Under the pieces are notes generated by a model. The model was given only the letters and a program-made list of their open reading frames with translations, was not told the DNA's origin and searched no databases. A stretch of DNA of 64,000 nt from Bacteroidia bacterium (GTDB lineage: Bacteria; Bacteroidota; Bacteroidia; B-17B0; Aurantibacillaceae), in contig JAIOZA010000012.1 of NCBI GenBank assembly GCA_021740825.1, positions 16,180 to 80,179 of the forward strand, in the 5' to 3' direction. A program made the position numbers and the translations under genes. Below, in pieces: positions 26,103-35,379 of the stretch; within the stretch, counting starts at the first letter, position 1, and each line of letters starts with the position of its first letter.

Positions 26103-28223
26103 TTAGTTTGAGTCAGTATCTTCAAGCGCTTCAGAATTTTCTTCTCCTTTTACCTGAGGTTTGTATACTGGTTTTTCAGTTTTTGGAGCATTTGGATCTA
26201 CATAATCCCAATTAACAATGCGGAATACCGTACGACGATTTTTTTGATGTAACGCCTCTTTTTCTTCTTTTGTTTTTGCTTTAGCAATAACATCATCTTT
26301 AATTAACACTTTCTTTTCTCCCCAACCTTTAGACATTAATCGAGCAATAGGGACTTTTTTCTCGTTTACTAAATAATCAACACAAGATTGAGCACGAGCT
26401 TCAGATAACTTTTGGTTTCTTTCGTCACTATCACGAGTATCTGTATGGGATTGTAATTCAATAACAATAGTTGGGTTATCAATTAAAGTTTGATATAAAA
26501 AGTTTAACGAATCTTTTGAGTTTAATGGCTTACGTGTATCATTATCCACGGCAGTACCACTCGAATCTACTAATAAATCTGCCTTTCCTAAAGCATATAA
26601 TACTGCTGGAAAACGAATTTCAGCTTTCACAGGTGTTAATACAAAATCTTTAACAAAATCTTTCGATTCATTTTCAGCTACAGTAGTTAATTTCCCTAAA
26701 TCCTTATTGGCTAAAAATCCAAGTTTAAATGATTTAGAAACTGTATTTTTATCTGCTGCTACAGTAACCTCGTAAGATGTATTTTCTTTTAATTTAAAAT
26801 TATACTTACCATCAGCTAAAGTTTTAAATTCAAACATATCGCCATTTGAACCTTTTAAACGGATGTAAGCATTAGTGATAGGCTCACTGTTTTCATCACT
26901 CACCACAGTACCTGTTAAATTAAATAATAATGGAGGTAAAACAAAGGAGTAAATATCGTCACTTCCCTTTCCACCTTCACGATTGGAAGTAAAGTAACCT
27001 TTTATTTTTTTCCCTTCGAAAATGATACCAAAATCATCTCCTGCAGAGTTCATAGGTGATTTTAAGTTTTCTGGCGCTTTAGTGAATTTTCCATTAGCAT
27101 CTTTCTCTGCTTTGAAGATATCTAAACCACCCATACCGATATGATAATTTGAAGAAAAATATAAGGTTTTATCATCATCAGCCATATAAGGATACATTTC
27201 ATCACCTGCAGTATTAATGCTAGGACCAACGTTTACAGGTTGACCAAAAGCTTTTTCTTTATCATCATAGATACTCATCCAAATATCTTTTCCGCCATAA
27301 CCGCCTGGTAACTTTGAAGTAAAATATAACACTTTTCCATTTGCAGAAATTGCTGGATGCGCAAATGCAATTGAATCTATACAAAATGGCAATAATACCG
27401 GTTCAGCCCATGATGGGCCTTGTTTTTTACAAAAATATAATTGACATTTTAATTGTTTATTTTTTCCTTCTGGGCAACGAGTCATAAACATCACATCTCC
27501 TTTTTTTGAAACGGCAACAGAAGCTTCATTCATTTTTGAAATAATATTACTAGTTAATGAGGCAGGCGTGCTCCATTTACCATTTTTGTCCAATTTTGCT
27601 TCATATAAATCGGAGTGATTTTGACCGTTAGTAACATCCATTCCTCCTGAACCTCCTGAACGAGTTGAGGTAAAAATTAAAGTGTTAAATTTTTTATCGG
27701 CATAAGCGGGGCTAAAATCAGATTCTTTTGAATTTATTAAAGTCATTGGCTGAACTACAATACGTTTCTCAGGAGTATTTTTAGCATCTTTCCATTGCTG
27801 AGCTAACTCACATGACTTTACTCCATTTTCACCTAAAACATCAGAAGGCACTTCTTTTTTGTAATTATTATATTCTACAATTGCTTCAGCATATTTTGTT
27901 TGAGCTTTTAATACATCGCCTAAATATAAGTACATGATAGGATCTGGGTACTTTGCTTTAATAGCTTTGTTATAGTAAGTTTCGGCACTTTTTAATTCGT
28001 TTATTTCTTGGTAAGACTGAGCAGTTCTAAATAATATTCTAGCTTTAGCATCCGCTTTTTTTACCTTACCATAGGCTTGTTTATAAAGCTCAATTGCATT
28101 AAAGTACTGATGATTATCATACGCTAAATCAGCATCTTTTAAGTAATTTTTCTGAGCGCTAACTGAAAATGCAAATGCAATAACAGCTAAAGTAGCTAAG
28201 GCTATTTTTTTTAAGTTTTTCAT
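26103..28223 (-). CDS. PorE-like envelope protein with TPR, PD40, carboxypeptidase-regulatory and OmpA domains
   Basis: A 706-residue exported protein. It has a signal peptide (1-23, ending SVSAQ), TPRs (~25-135; ARILFRTAQSYQEINELKSA is one helix pair), a PD40 beta-propeller (~165-425; FTSTRSGGSGGMDV, LYFTSKLPGGYGGKDIWMS and LYFSSNYHIGMGGLDIFKA are blades), a carboxypeptidase-regulatory-like beta domain (~437-510, GTVVSDENSEPITNAYIRLKG-type) and a C-terminal OmpA domain (~555-670, ELQSHTDTRDSDERNQKLSE). This four-domain order is that described for PorE, which anchors the type IX secretion machinery to peptidoglycan. No lipobox cysteine is seen. Confidence 0.85.
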   Translation of the reverse strand: MKNLKKIALATLAVIAFAFSVSAQKNYLKDADLAYDNHQYFNAIELYKQAYGKVKKADAKARILFRTAQSYQEINELKSAETYYNKAIKAKYPDPIMYLYLGDVLKAQTKYAEAIVEYNNYKKEVPSDVLGENGVKSCELAQQWKDAKNTPEKRIVVQPMTLINSKESDFSPAYADKKFNTLIFTSTRSGGSGGMDVTNGQNHSDLYEAKLDKNGKWSTPASLTSNIISKMNEASVAVSKKGDVMFMTRCPEGKNKQLKCQLYFCKKQGPSWAEPVLLPFCIDSIAFAHPAISANGKVLYFTSKLPGGYGGKDIWMSIYDDKEKAFGQPVNVGPSINTAGDEMYPYMADDDKTLYFSSNYHIGMGGLDIFKAEKDANGKFTKAPENLKSPMNSAGDDFGIIFEGKKIKGYFTSNREGGKGSDDIYSFVLPPLLFNLTGTVVSDENSEPITNAYIRLKGSNGDMFEFKTLADGKYNFKLKENTSYEVTVAADKNTVSKSFKLGFLANKDLGKLTTVAENESKDFVKDFVLTPVKAEIRFPAVLYALGKADLLVDSSGTAVDNDTRKPLNSKDSLNFLYQTLIDNPTIVIELQSHTDTRDSDERNQKLSEARAQSCVDYLVNEKKVPIARLMSKGWGEKKVLIKDDVIAKAKTKEEKEALHQKNRRTVFRIVNWDYVDPNAPKTEKPVYKPQVKGEENSEALEDTDSN

Positions 28224-28324
28224 AAGTAAAATAAACTAAAGTAAGGTGCTAATATATATATTGTTTTTAAATCTACAAAATAAATAATGCCAAAAAACCT
28301 TGTTCAATTGGTTTATATAGTGCT

Positions 28325-30514
28325 TTATCTTAAGTAGAGCATTTCTCTGTATTTAGGAAGTGGCCAAATAGCATCATCAATAATTCCTTCCAATTTATCT
28401 ACATTGTAGCGCATCGATTCAAAATATGGTTTAACTTTTTCGCAATACGCATGAGCTTGCTTTTTTTGATTATCTAAGGTATTTGCTTTTTTTCGTTCTT
28501 CAGTCATCAAGTCTGCCTCAGTTTTTATGATTGTTACTCTTTCTGAGATTTCTTTAATTAATTCAAGTTGAGTTTTGGCAACTACCTTAAATTCTGAGGG
28601 AGATAGAAATTCCTTCATTCCACGAACATTATCAACTAAGTTTTTTTGATAGTTGAGCGCAGCAGGAATAATTTGATTGCTTACCATATCTGCAATGATA
28701 CGTGATTCGATTTGTATTTTTTTTGTGTAGGTTTCTAAAGAAATTTCATAGCGTGCTTCTTGCTCGCGATGATTTAAAATTCCTTGTGATTCGAACATTG
28801 CTAACGTTTTTTTAGAAATCATCGCTTCTAAAGCACCTGGTGTAGTTGGAATATTATTTAACCCACGTTTTTTAGCTTCTAATTTCCATGCGTCGCCATA
28901 ACCATTTCCTTCGAAACGAATTTTTTTACTTTCAATAATATATTTTTTCAATATTTGAAAAATAGCTTCGTCCTTCTCCACTTTTTTATTCATCAAAGCA
29001 TCTACATCTTTTTTGAAAGTAACTAATTGCTCAGCCATAATAGAATTAAGCACAGTCATTGGTCCACCGCAATTTGCTGAAGAACCGACAGCTCTAAATT
29101 CAAATTTATTTCCTGTAAAAGCAAAAGGAGAAGTTCTGTTTCTATCCGTATTATCTAATAAGATATCTGGAATACGGCCGATATTCATTTTCAAAGCTGT
29201 TTTTTCTTCCGGACTCATTTTTCCATTATGTACCGATTTTTCTAATTCATCTAGTACTTTTGATAACTGCTCTCCTAAAAATACAGACATAATTGCTGGC
29301 GGAGCTTCGTTAGCACCTAAACGGTGATCATTGTTTGCAGATGCAATGGATGCGCGCAATAAATCGGCGTGTTCGTAAACCGCTTTAACTGTATTTACAA
29401 AAAACGTCAAAAATTGTAAGTTTGTTTTAGGCGTTTTACCTGGTGATAATAAGTTTTTTCCAGTATTTGTTGCCAAGCTCCAATTGTTATGTTTTCCGCT
29501 TCCATTAACTCCTGCATAAGGTTTTTCGTGCATTAATACACGGAAGTTATGACGGATAGCTACTTTTTCCATCACATCCATTAACAATAAATTATGATCA
29601 ACTGCTAAGTTTGTTTCTTCAAACACAGGAGCACATTCAAATTGTGCTGGTGCAACTTCGTTATGGCGAGTACGAACCGGTATTCCTAATAAATGCGCTT
29701 CATATTCAAAGTCGCGCATGTAAGCAGATACTCTTTCTGGAATTGAACCCCAATAATGATCTTCTAATTGCTGGCCTTTTGCAGGTGCATGACCAAATAA
29801 AGTACGACCAGTTTGTTGTAAATCGTAACGGATATTATATAAAGCTGAGTCCACTAAAAAGTATTCTTGCTCCCAACCTAAAGTAGCAATAACCTTTGTT
29901 ACGTTTTTATCAAAGTATTGACAAACATCAGTAGCCGCTTTATCTACAGCATGTAATGATTTTAATAAAGGCGTTTTAAAATCTAACGATTCGCCTGTAT
30001 AAGAAATAAAGATAGTAGGAATACATAAGGTCTCGCCCCAAATAAAAGCTGGTGATGTTGGATCCCAAGCTGTGTAGCCACGAGCTTCAAATGTATTACG
30101 AATTCCTCCGTTAGGAAAAGAAGAAGCATCTGGTTCTTGCTGCACTAAGGCATTTCCACTAAAACGCTCAATAGCACGGCCACCTTCAATAGGTTCAAAA
30201 AAACCGTCGTGTTTTTCGGCAGTAGCACCAGATAAAGGTTGAAACCAATGTGTAAAGTGAGTTACACCTTTACTTTGCGCCCAAGCTTTCATACAAGCTG
30301 CTACTTGATCAGCCATTTTACGCTCCACAATCGTTCCTTGGTGCATAGAGTTTTGAATACTATTAAAAGCCTCTTCTGAAAGGAATTCACGCATGGCATC
30401 TAAGCCAAATACATTAGATCCATAGTATTGTGAAACTTGTTGATTGTTGTTACTAAACTCAACTGGAGTTCTTTTTACAACATCTTGCATGGCTAAAACG
30501 CGTCTTGTACTCAT
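28325..30514 (-). CDS. glnN: Glutamine synthetase type III
   Basis: A 729-residue GSIII enzyme forming glutamine from glutamate, ammonia and ATP. Length and motifs distinguish it from the ~470-residue GSI: an N-terminal GSIII domain containing HWFQPLSGATAEKHDGF, a catalytic ATP/metal core with VNGSGKHNNWSLATNTG, RASIASANNDHRLGANEAPP and NRTSPFAFTGNKFEFRAVGS, and a long helical C-terminal region. It is monocistronic with a good promoter at 30563-30593. Confidence 0.97.
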   Translation of the reverse strand: MSTRRVLAMQDVVKRTPVEFSNNNQQVSQYYGSNVFGLDAMREFLSEEAFNSIQNSMHQGTIVERKMADQVAACMKAWAQSKGVTHFTHWFQPLSGATAEKHDGFFEPIEGGRAIERFSGNALVQQEPDASSFPNGGIRNTFEARGYTAWDPTSPAFIWGETLCIPTIFISYTGESLDFKTPLLKSLHAVDKAATDVCQYFDKNVTKVIATLGWEQEYFLVDSALYNIRYDLQQTGRTLFGHAPAKGQQLEDHYWGSIPERVSAYMRDFEYEAHLLGIPVRTRHNEVAPAQFECAPVFEETNLAVDHNLLLMDVMEKVAIRHNFRVLMHEKPYAGVNGSGKHNNWSLATNTGKNLLSPGKTPKTNLQFLTFFVNTVKAVYEHADLLRASIASANNDHRLGANEAPPAIMSVFLGEQLSKVLDELEKSVHNGKMSPEEKTALKMNIGRIPDILLDNTDRNRTSPFAFTGNKFEFRAVGSSANCGGPMTVLNSIMAEQLVTFKKDVDALMNKKVEKDEAIFQILKKYIIESKKIRFEGNGYGDAWKLEAKKRGLNNIPTTPGALEAMISKKTLAMFESQGILNHREQEARYEISLETYTKKIQIESRIIADMVSNQIIPAALNYQKNLVDNVRGMKEFLSPSEFKVVAKTQLELIKEISERVTIIKTEADLMTEERKKANTLDNQKKQAHAYCEKVKPYFESMRYNVDKLEGIIDDAIWPLPKYREMLYLR

Positions 30515-30562
30515 AATTTTAAGTTTTTGTGGGGTATATGATGGAATTTTCTATTTATTTGC

Positions 30563-30593
30563 CAAAATTATATCAAAAAAAGGGGGGCTGCAA
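30563..30593 (-). promoter_or_regulatory. Promoter of glnN (Bacteroidota type)
   Basis: On the minus strand TTG (30593-30591) and TAATTTTG (30570-30563) are separated by 20 bases, matching the TTTG / TAnnTTTG consensus. This leaves a leader of about 45 bases before the ATG. The spacer is notable for a run of C followed by a run of T. Confidence 0.6.
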
Positions 30594-30705
30594 GTAAAAA
30601 AGTGACTTTTTTATAAAAATTTATTGAAAATAAGGGGGTATCAGTTTAAATTTTATATTTTAATGTTAAAAATCAAACAGGTATTAAGCAAATATATTAT
30701 TAAAT

Positions 30706-30745
30706 AAAAAAGCTCTGATAAATTATATATCAGAGCTCTTTTTAT
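30706..30745 (-). terminator. Terminator downstream of the choice-of-anchor L gene
   Basis: A perfect 10-bp stem (30711-30720 with 30728-30737, seven-base loop) has T runs on both sides, so it could also work in the other direction. It lies 13 bases past the stop codon at 30758. Confidence 0.88.
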
Positions 30746-30757
30746 GCTTTATTAAAA

Positions 30758-31807
30758 CTAATTAATGACTAATTTTTTAACTGTTTTGCCTTTATTAGTG
30801 GTTACGTGCAAAAAGTAAATTCCTTTTGCAGTAGTATTTAATTGCAAGGTGTTTGTTGTTTTATCGAAAACAATATTTCCTATTTGTTTTCCTTGATAAG
30901 AAAATAATTCAAGAGAGTTTACTGTATTGCTTTCAATGTCAATGTGCACTGCCGAAATTGAAGTTGGGTTTGGATAAATAGATAAAGTATTGTCATTATT
31001 ACTTTCTAAAATGCCAGTTGGTGTGCTAGGCACAGATTTAAATGAATTAGTTAAAAACATAACACTTGAATCAAAAACAGCATCGCCCACATCCGCAATA
31101 GCAATTTTAAAGTGATACGTTTGTCCGGGTGTTACAGGCACCAATCCGAGTAACCCTGCTGTAAAACCATCAAAGGCTACATCAGTACCATTTGTATTAT
31201 CAATATAATAGGAGCAATTATTACATGGCCCTGAGCCTGCACTTCCATTATTAATCGAATTTACCGATACCATTGGGGTAGTTGTTCCCGGAACAAATGC
31301 AAAATTTGTATTATTATAGTTTCCACCCACAGGGTTTGGTCCGGTTACTGCAATTGCAAACGCATCATTAAACACCGAATAAACGTATTCATTGTATTCC
31401 TCTGATCCGAAAGAAAAATTGAACAATAAATTTGCATTAGTTGGCACACAATCAAATTCAATAATGCAGGCATCATAGGTTTGTCCTCCTGCAATGGCGC
31501 TAATCAAGGCATCACCCATTGCTCCATTATTTCCGCTTAAAAATGCTCCTGCAGGATTACTAATCGATCCATTAACAACTCCCGTACTCATAATAATACC
31601 ACTCCCAAAAGCCATATTTGATGTTCCTGAAAAGAATCCGTAAGATTGAGGTGCACCCGTTACGGTCATGTTTGAAATTGTAAGTCCGATTCCCTGAAAA
31701 TAATTTGTAAGATCTGCCATGCTTGGCGCAACTGTAAAGGTTAACTGACCAAAAGCATTTGATAATGAGGCTACTGTTAACAAAAAAATGAAGTAAAGTT
31801 TTTTCAT
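30758..31807 (-). CDS. Choice-of-anchor L domain protein with T9SS sorting tail
   Basis: A 349-residue secreted protein. It has a signal peptide (1-20, ending AFGQ), a choice-of-anchor L domain (~22-255; IIMSTGVVNGSI, FNFSFGSEEYNEYVYSVFND and YHFKIAIADVGDAVFDSSV are typical) and a type A T9SS C-terminal sorting domain (LSIYPNPTSISAVHIDI onward, ~275-349). It is therefore exported by the type IX system and anchored or released at the surface. Transcribed alone, with its own terminator. Ligand unknown. Confidence 0.9.
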   Translation of the reverse strand: MKKLYFIFLLTVASLSNAFGQLTFTVAPSMADLTNYFQGIGLTISNMTVTGAPQSYGFFSGTSNMAFGSGIIMSTGVVNGSISNPAGAFLSGNNGAMGDALISAIAGGQTYDACIIEFDCVPTNANLLFNFSFGSEEYNEYVYSVFNDAFAIAVTGPNPVGGNYNNTNFAFVPGTTTPMVSVNSINNGSAGSGPCNNCSYYIDNTNGTDVAFDGFTAGLLGLVPVTPGQTYHFKIAIADVGDAVFDSSVMFLTNSFKSVPSTPTGILESNNDNTLSIYPNPTSISAVHIDIESNTVNSLELFSYQGKQIGNIVFDKTTNTLQLNTTAKGIYFLHVTTNKGKTVKKLVIN

Positions 31808-31930
31808 CGATGTTATATTTTAAATAAATGTAATAAAAAAATAAACTAAATCAAACAAATGAGCCGTTTGAATAAGATTGGCTTATTGAAATAGCTATAA
31901 TTCTGAGTAAAAATGTTATTTTTACGTGCG

Positions 31931-33979
31931 ATGAATTTTTTGTTTCCTACATTTTTAATCGGATTAGCAGCAATAGCCATTCCTATTATTATTCATCTAT
32001 TCAATTTTAGAAAATACAAAAAAGTATATTTCACAAACGTTCAGTTTTTAAAGGAATTACAACAAGAAAGCTACAGTAAATCAAAATTAAAAGAATGGTT
32101 GATTTTAGCCATGCGTATTTTAGCAATTGCATGTTTGGTATTTGCTTTTGCTCAACCATTTATTCCCGGAAAAGTAAAAACAAGTCAAGGCGAAAAAGCT
32201 ATCAGTATTTATATTGATAATAGCTTTAGTATGGAAAGTACTAATAAAAAAGGCACACTTTTAGAAAACGCCAAACAATACGCAACTGAAATTGCAAATA
32301 CATTTAATGCCAGTGATAAATTTCAATTACTAACGAATGATTTTGAAGGAAAGCACCAACGCTTAATTTCAAAAGAAGAATTTATTGAACAGTTAAACGA
32401 AGTAAAAATTTCGTCGGCAACAAAATCTATAAATGATGTAATTAAACGTCAGCAAGATTTTTTACAAAACAGTTCTTCTAAAAACAAACGCATTTTTTTA
32501 TTGAGTGATTTTCAAAAAAATACATCGCTTATCTCTAAATCAGATATTGATACGAGTACAACTATTAGCTTTATTCCTATTTCATCTTCAGAAGTAAACA
32601 ATGTTTATATTGATAGCGTTTGGTTTGAAACACCTGTTCAGCAGTTTGAAACACAACAAATAATTCATGCCACAATTATTAATAAAAGTAATAAAGATAT
32701 TGAAAATGGAAGTTTAAAATTATATATTAATGATACCCAAGTTTCGTTAGCATCTTTTGATGTGACTGCCGGCAATAAAAAAGATGTGAGTATTTCTTTT
32801 ACAGTAAAAATTAAAGGAATTAATAAAGGAGTATTAAAAATTGAAGATTATCCGATTACTTACGACGATAATTTTTACTTTAGTTTTAATGCAGAGGCAA
32901 CTATTAAAGCGTTAGTTATTAATGGTAAAGACACAAAGACTGCCGGTAATTTTAGGTCGCTCATGCAAGATGATAGTTTGTTTATTTATAAAGAAAACAA
33001 TGAGTCGTCTATTGATTATAGTTTATTTACTAACACAAATATTATTGTTCTAAATGAGTTAAGTTCTTTAACATCGGGTTTAACTTCTGAGCTCCAAAAA
33101 TTTGTTAGCAAGGGCGGAAGTGTAGTAATTTTTCCTAATAAAAAAGCTGATTTAGAATCTTACAATGGATCTTTTAAAAATATACAATTACCACAATTGG
33201 TAAAATTAGATACTACCAATACTAAAACACAAAGCATTAATTTTGAGCAGGGTTTATATGAAGGTGTGTTTGATAAAATAGACCAGCGCATGGATTTGCC
33301 AAAAGTAAACGAGCACTTTGAATTTGCAAAAACAACAAATAGCACTTCTCAAAATTTAGTGTTATTACAAAATGGTCAGTTTTTAGTTTCTTTGAATCCG
33401 TTAGGAAGCGGGAAAATTTATTTATTTTCTATCCCTTCTGATGAAACAAGTTCTAATTTATTAAAACATGCGTTGTTTGTTCCAACCATGATTAAAATGT
33501 CTATTTTAAGTTTAAAGCCTTCTCCAACTTATTATAAAACAGCTACTAATGAAGCTATTTCTTTAAACAACACTTCTAATTTTTCAGATAAACCTTTTCA
33601 TATTATAAAGGATGATAAAATATTGGATGTTATTCCTGAACATCGTTTATTGAATAATGCTACGATTCTTTTTACACAAAATCAAATTACTGAAGCTGGT
33701 CAATATGCAGTAATAGAAGATACTTCAATTATAAAAGATTTGGCATTTAATTATGATAGAAAAGAATCAGACATGAAATTTATGAGTGAGGAAGAATTGC
33801 AAAAACAAATAGATGATAGCGGATTAAAAAATATGAGCATATTAATGCCTGATGAAAAAATATTAACAAGTGCGTTACAAGAAACCAACGATGGGAAAAA
33901 ATTATGGAAATTGTTTTTAATTTTAGCCATGGTATTTTTAGCTGCAGAAATTTTAATTATTAGATTATTTAAAAATTAG
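31931..33979 (+). CDS. BatA/aerotolerance N-domain membrane protein with vWA-like region
   Basis: A 682-residue protein with the BatA N-terminal hairpin of two transmembrane helices (FPTFLIGLAAIAIPIIIHLF and LILAMRILAIACLVFAFAQP), a degenerate von Willebrand A-like region starting ISIYIDNSFSMESTNKKG, a large beta-rich extracytoplasmic part and a final transmembrane helix (~655-677). I choose the ATG at 31931 because family members start MNFLxPxFL; an ATG six codons upstream would add MLFLRA. Related Bat proteins are linked to stress tolerance and surface assembly; the precise role is unknown. Confidence 0.82.
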   Translation: MNFLFPTFLIGLAAIAIPIIIHLFNFRKYKKVYFTNVQFLKELQQESYSKSKLKEWLILAMRILAIACLVFAFAQPFIPGKVKTSQGEKAISIYIDNSFSMESTNKKGTLLENAKQYATEIANTFNASDKFQLLTNDFEGKHQRLISKEEFIEQLNEVKISSATKSINDVIKRQQDFLQNSSSKNKRIFLLSDFQKNTSLISKSDIDTSTTISFIPISSSEVNNVYIDSVWFETPVQQFETQQIIHATIINKSNKDIENGSLKLYINDTQVSLASFDVTAGNKKDVSISFTVKIKGINKGVLKIEDYPITYDDNFYFSFNAEATIKALVINGKDTKTAGNFRSLMQDDSLFIYKENNESSIDYSLFTNTNIIVLNELSSLTSGLTSELQKFVSKGGSVVIFPNKKADLESYNGSFKNIQLPQLVKLDTTNTKTQSINFEQGLYEGVFDKIDQRMDLPKVNEHFEFAKTTNSTSQNLVLLQNGQFLVSLNPLGSGKIYLFSIPSDETSSNLLKHALFVPTMIKMSILSLKPSPTYYKTATNEAISLNNTSNFSDKPFHIIKDDKILDVIPEHRLLNNATILFTQNQITEAGQYAVIEDTSIIKDLAFNYDRKESDMKFMSEEELQKQIDDSGLKNMSILMPDEKILTSALQETNDGKKLWKLFLILAMVFLAAEILIIRLFKN

Positions 33980-33982
33980 TGT

Positions 33983-34103
33983 CCCGCAGATTTCGCAAAT
34001 TTGCGAGGAAATAATTACAATTAGTAACAGGATAATGAAACTATTAAAAAGAGTGAAATTTATAAACCATTTAAAATCTGCTTAGATCGGCGAAATCTGC
34101 GGG
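33983..34103. repeat. Interspersed palindromic repeat (CCCGCAGATTTCGC family)
   Basis: A perfect 14-base inverted repeat, CCCGCAGATTTCGC at 33983-33996 and its complement at 34090-34103, encloses about 93 bases. The arms resemble 'cgcagattt' palindromic repeats that I recall from intergenic regions of many Bacteroidota genomes. It fills the gap between the BatA-like gene and the dihydroorotase homologue. Confidence 0.7.
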
Positions 34104-34113
34104 AAAACTAAAT

Positions 34114-35376
34114 ATGAATCTTTTAATTAAACAAGCAACTGTAATAGATTCAACTAGCCAATACAATGGCAGAGTTGTAGATATTTTAATTGAAAAAGGA
34201 GTTATTACTCAAGTTAAAAAAAATATTGTTCCCGAAAAAGGAATTAAAACAATTGAAGCTGATGGTTTACATGTATCTGCAGGTTGGTTAGATATGCAAG
34301 TAAATTTTTGTGATCCAGGTTATGAGCATAAAGAAACTTTGGATAACGGATTAAAAAGCGCTGCGAAAGGTGGTTTTACAAGTGTGTGTTTAATGAGTGG
34401 CACTAATCCGCCGTTACATAACAAAGCGCAAATAGAATATGTGGTGAATCGTGCTAAAGGAAATTTAGTAGATGTATTGCCAATTGGCACATTAAGTTAT
34501 AATCAGGAAGGAAAAGATTTGTCGGAGATGTACGACATGAAATTATCTGGCGCTGCAGCTTTTAGTGATTATAAAAAAACAGCTAAAGATGCCGGATTAA
34601 TTTTAAGAGCACTGCAATATTCTCAAAACATAAATAGTTTTATAATTGCACATTGCGATGACAAAACCATTTCGCATGATGGATTAGTTAATGAAGGTGT
34701 AATGTCTACAAAACTAGGTTTAAAAGGGATTCCGGCTTTAGCGGAGGAAATTATGTTACAACGTAATATTCAAATTTTAGAATATACGGGTGGCAAAATG
34801 CATATCCCAACGATTAGCACAAAGGGAAGTGTAGAGTTAATTAAAAAAGCAAAAGCAAAAAAATTAAATATTACTTGTGGTGTGGCCGCCTACAATTTAT
34901 TGTTAGACGATTCTGAATTAGAAGGTTTTGACACGAATTATAAAGTAAACCCTCCATTAAGAACTAAAGAAGATATTGATGCCTTGAAAAAAGGAATTGC
35001 TGATGGAACCATTGATGTGATTGTAAGTGATCATAACCCACAAGATATTGAAAGCAAAGATTTAGAATTTGATTTAGCAGATAATGGAATGGTTGGCTTA
35101 GAAAGTTGTTTCGGGGTTTTAAATATGGCTTTGAGTTCAAAATTATCTTTAGAAAACATCATAGATGCTTTAACAAAAAATCCTCGTTCTATTTTAGGAC
35201 TTGATACTGTAAGTGTTAAAGAAGGCGCTGAGGCTAACTTAACCTTGTTCAATCCAACAAAAAAATACGTGTTTGGTAAATCTCATTTAGTTTCTTCAAA
35301 TAAAAATTCTGGAATTATTGGGAAAGAATTAAAGGGTGGAGTGATTGGTGTAGTGAATAATAATCAGTATGCTTAA
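34114..35376 (+). CDS. Dihydroorotase-like amidohydrolase lacking the HxH metal ligands
   Basis: A 420-residue protein of the dihydroorotase family. At the normal DxHxHxRxP site it reads DMQVNFCDPG (60-69): both metal-binding histidines are replaced (Gln62, Asn64) and the substrate-binding arginine by Cys66. The IVSDHNPQDIE segment (~300-311) near the C-terminus is retained. Bacteroidota genomes often carry such degenerate copies annotated as PyrC, so it may be a non-catalytic partner for another pyrimidine enzyme. Catalysis of dihydroorotate formation is doubtful. Confidence 0.85.
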   Translation: MNLLIKQATVIDSTSQYNGRVVDILIEKGVITQVKKNIVPEKGIKTIEADGLHVSAGWLDMQVNFCDPGYEHKETLDNGLKSAAKGGFTSVCLMSGTNPPLHNKAQIEYVVNRAKGNLVDVLPIGTLSYNQEGKDLSEMYDMKLSGAAAFSDYKKTAKDAGLILRALQYSQNINSFIIAHCDDKTISHDGLVNEGVMSTKLGLKGIPALAEEIMLQRNIQILEYTGGKMHIPTISTKGSVELIKKAKAKKLNITCGVAAYNLLLDDSELEGFDTNYKVNPPLRTKEDIDALKKGIADGTIDVIVSDHNPQDIESKDLEFDLADNGMVGLESCFGVLNMALSSKLSLENIIDALTKNPRSILGLDTVSVKEGAEANLTLFNPTKKYVFGKSHLVSSNKNSGIIGKELKGGVIGVVNNNQYA

Positions 35377-35379
35377 GCA

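Noticed and set aside
29013..29327. 104-codon plus-strand frame inside glnN
   Set aside because: It is the reverse strand of the conserved GSIII catalytic region and has no family match.
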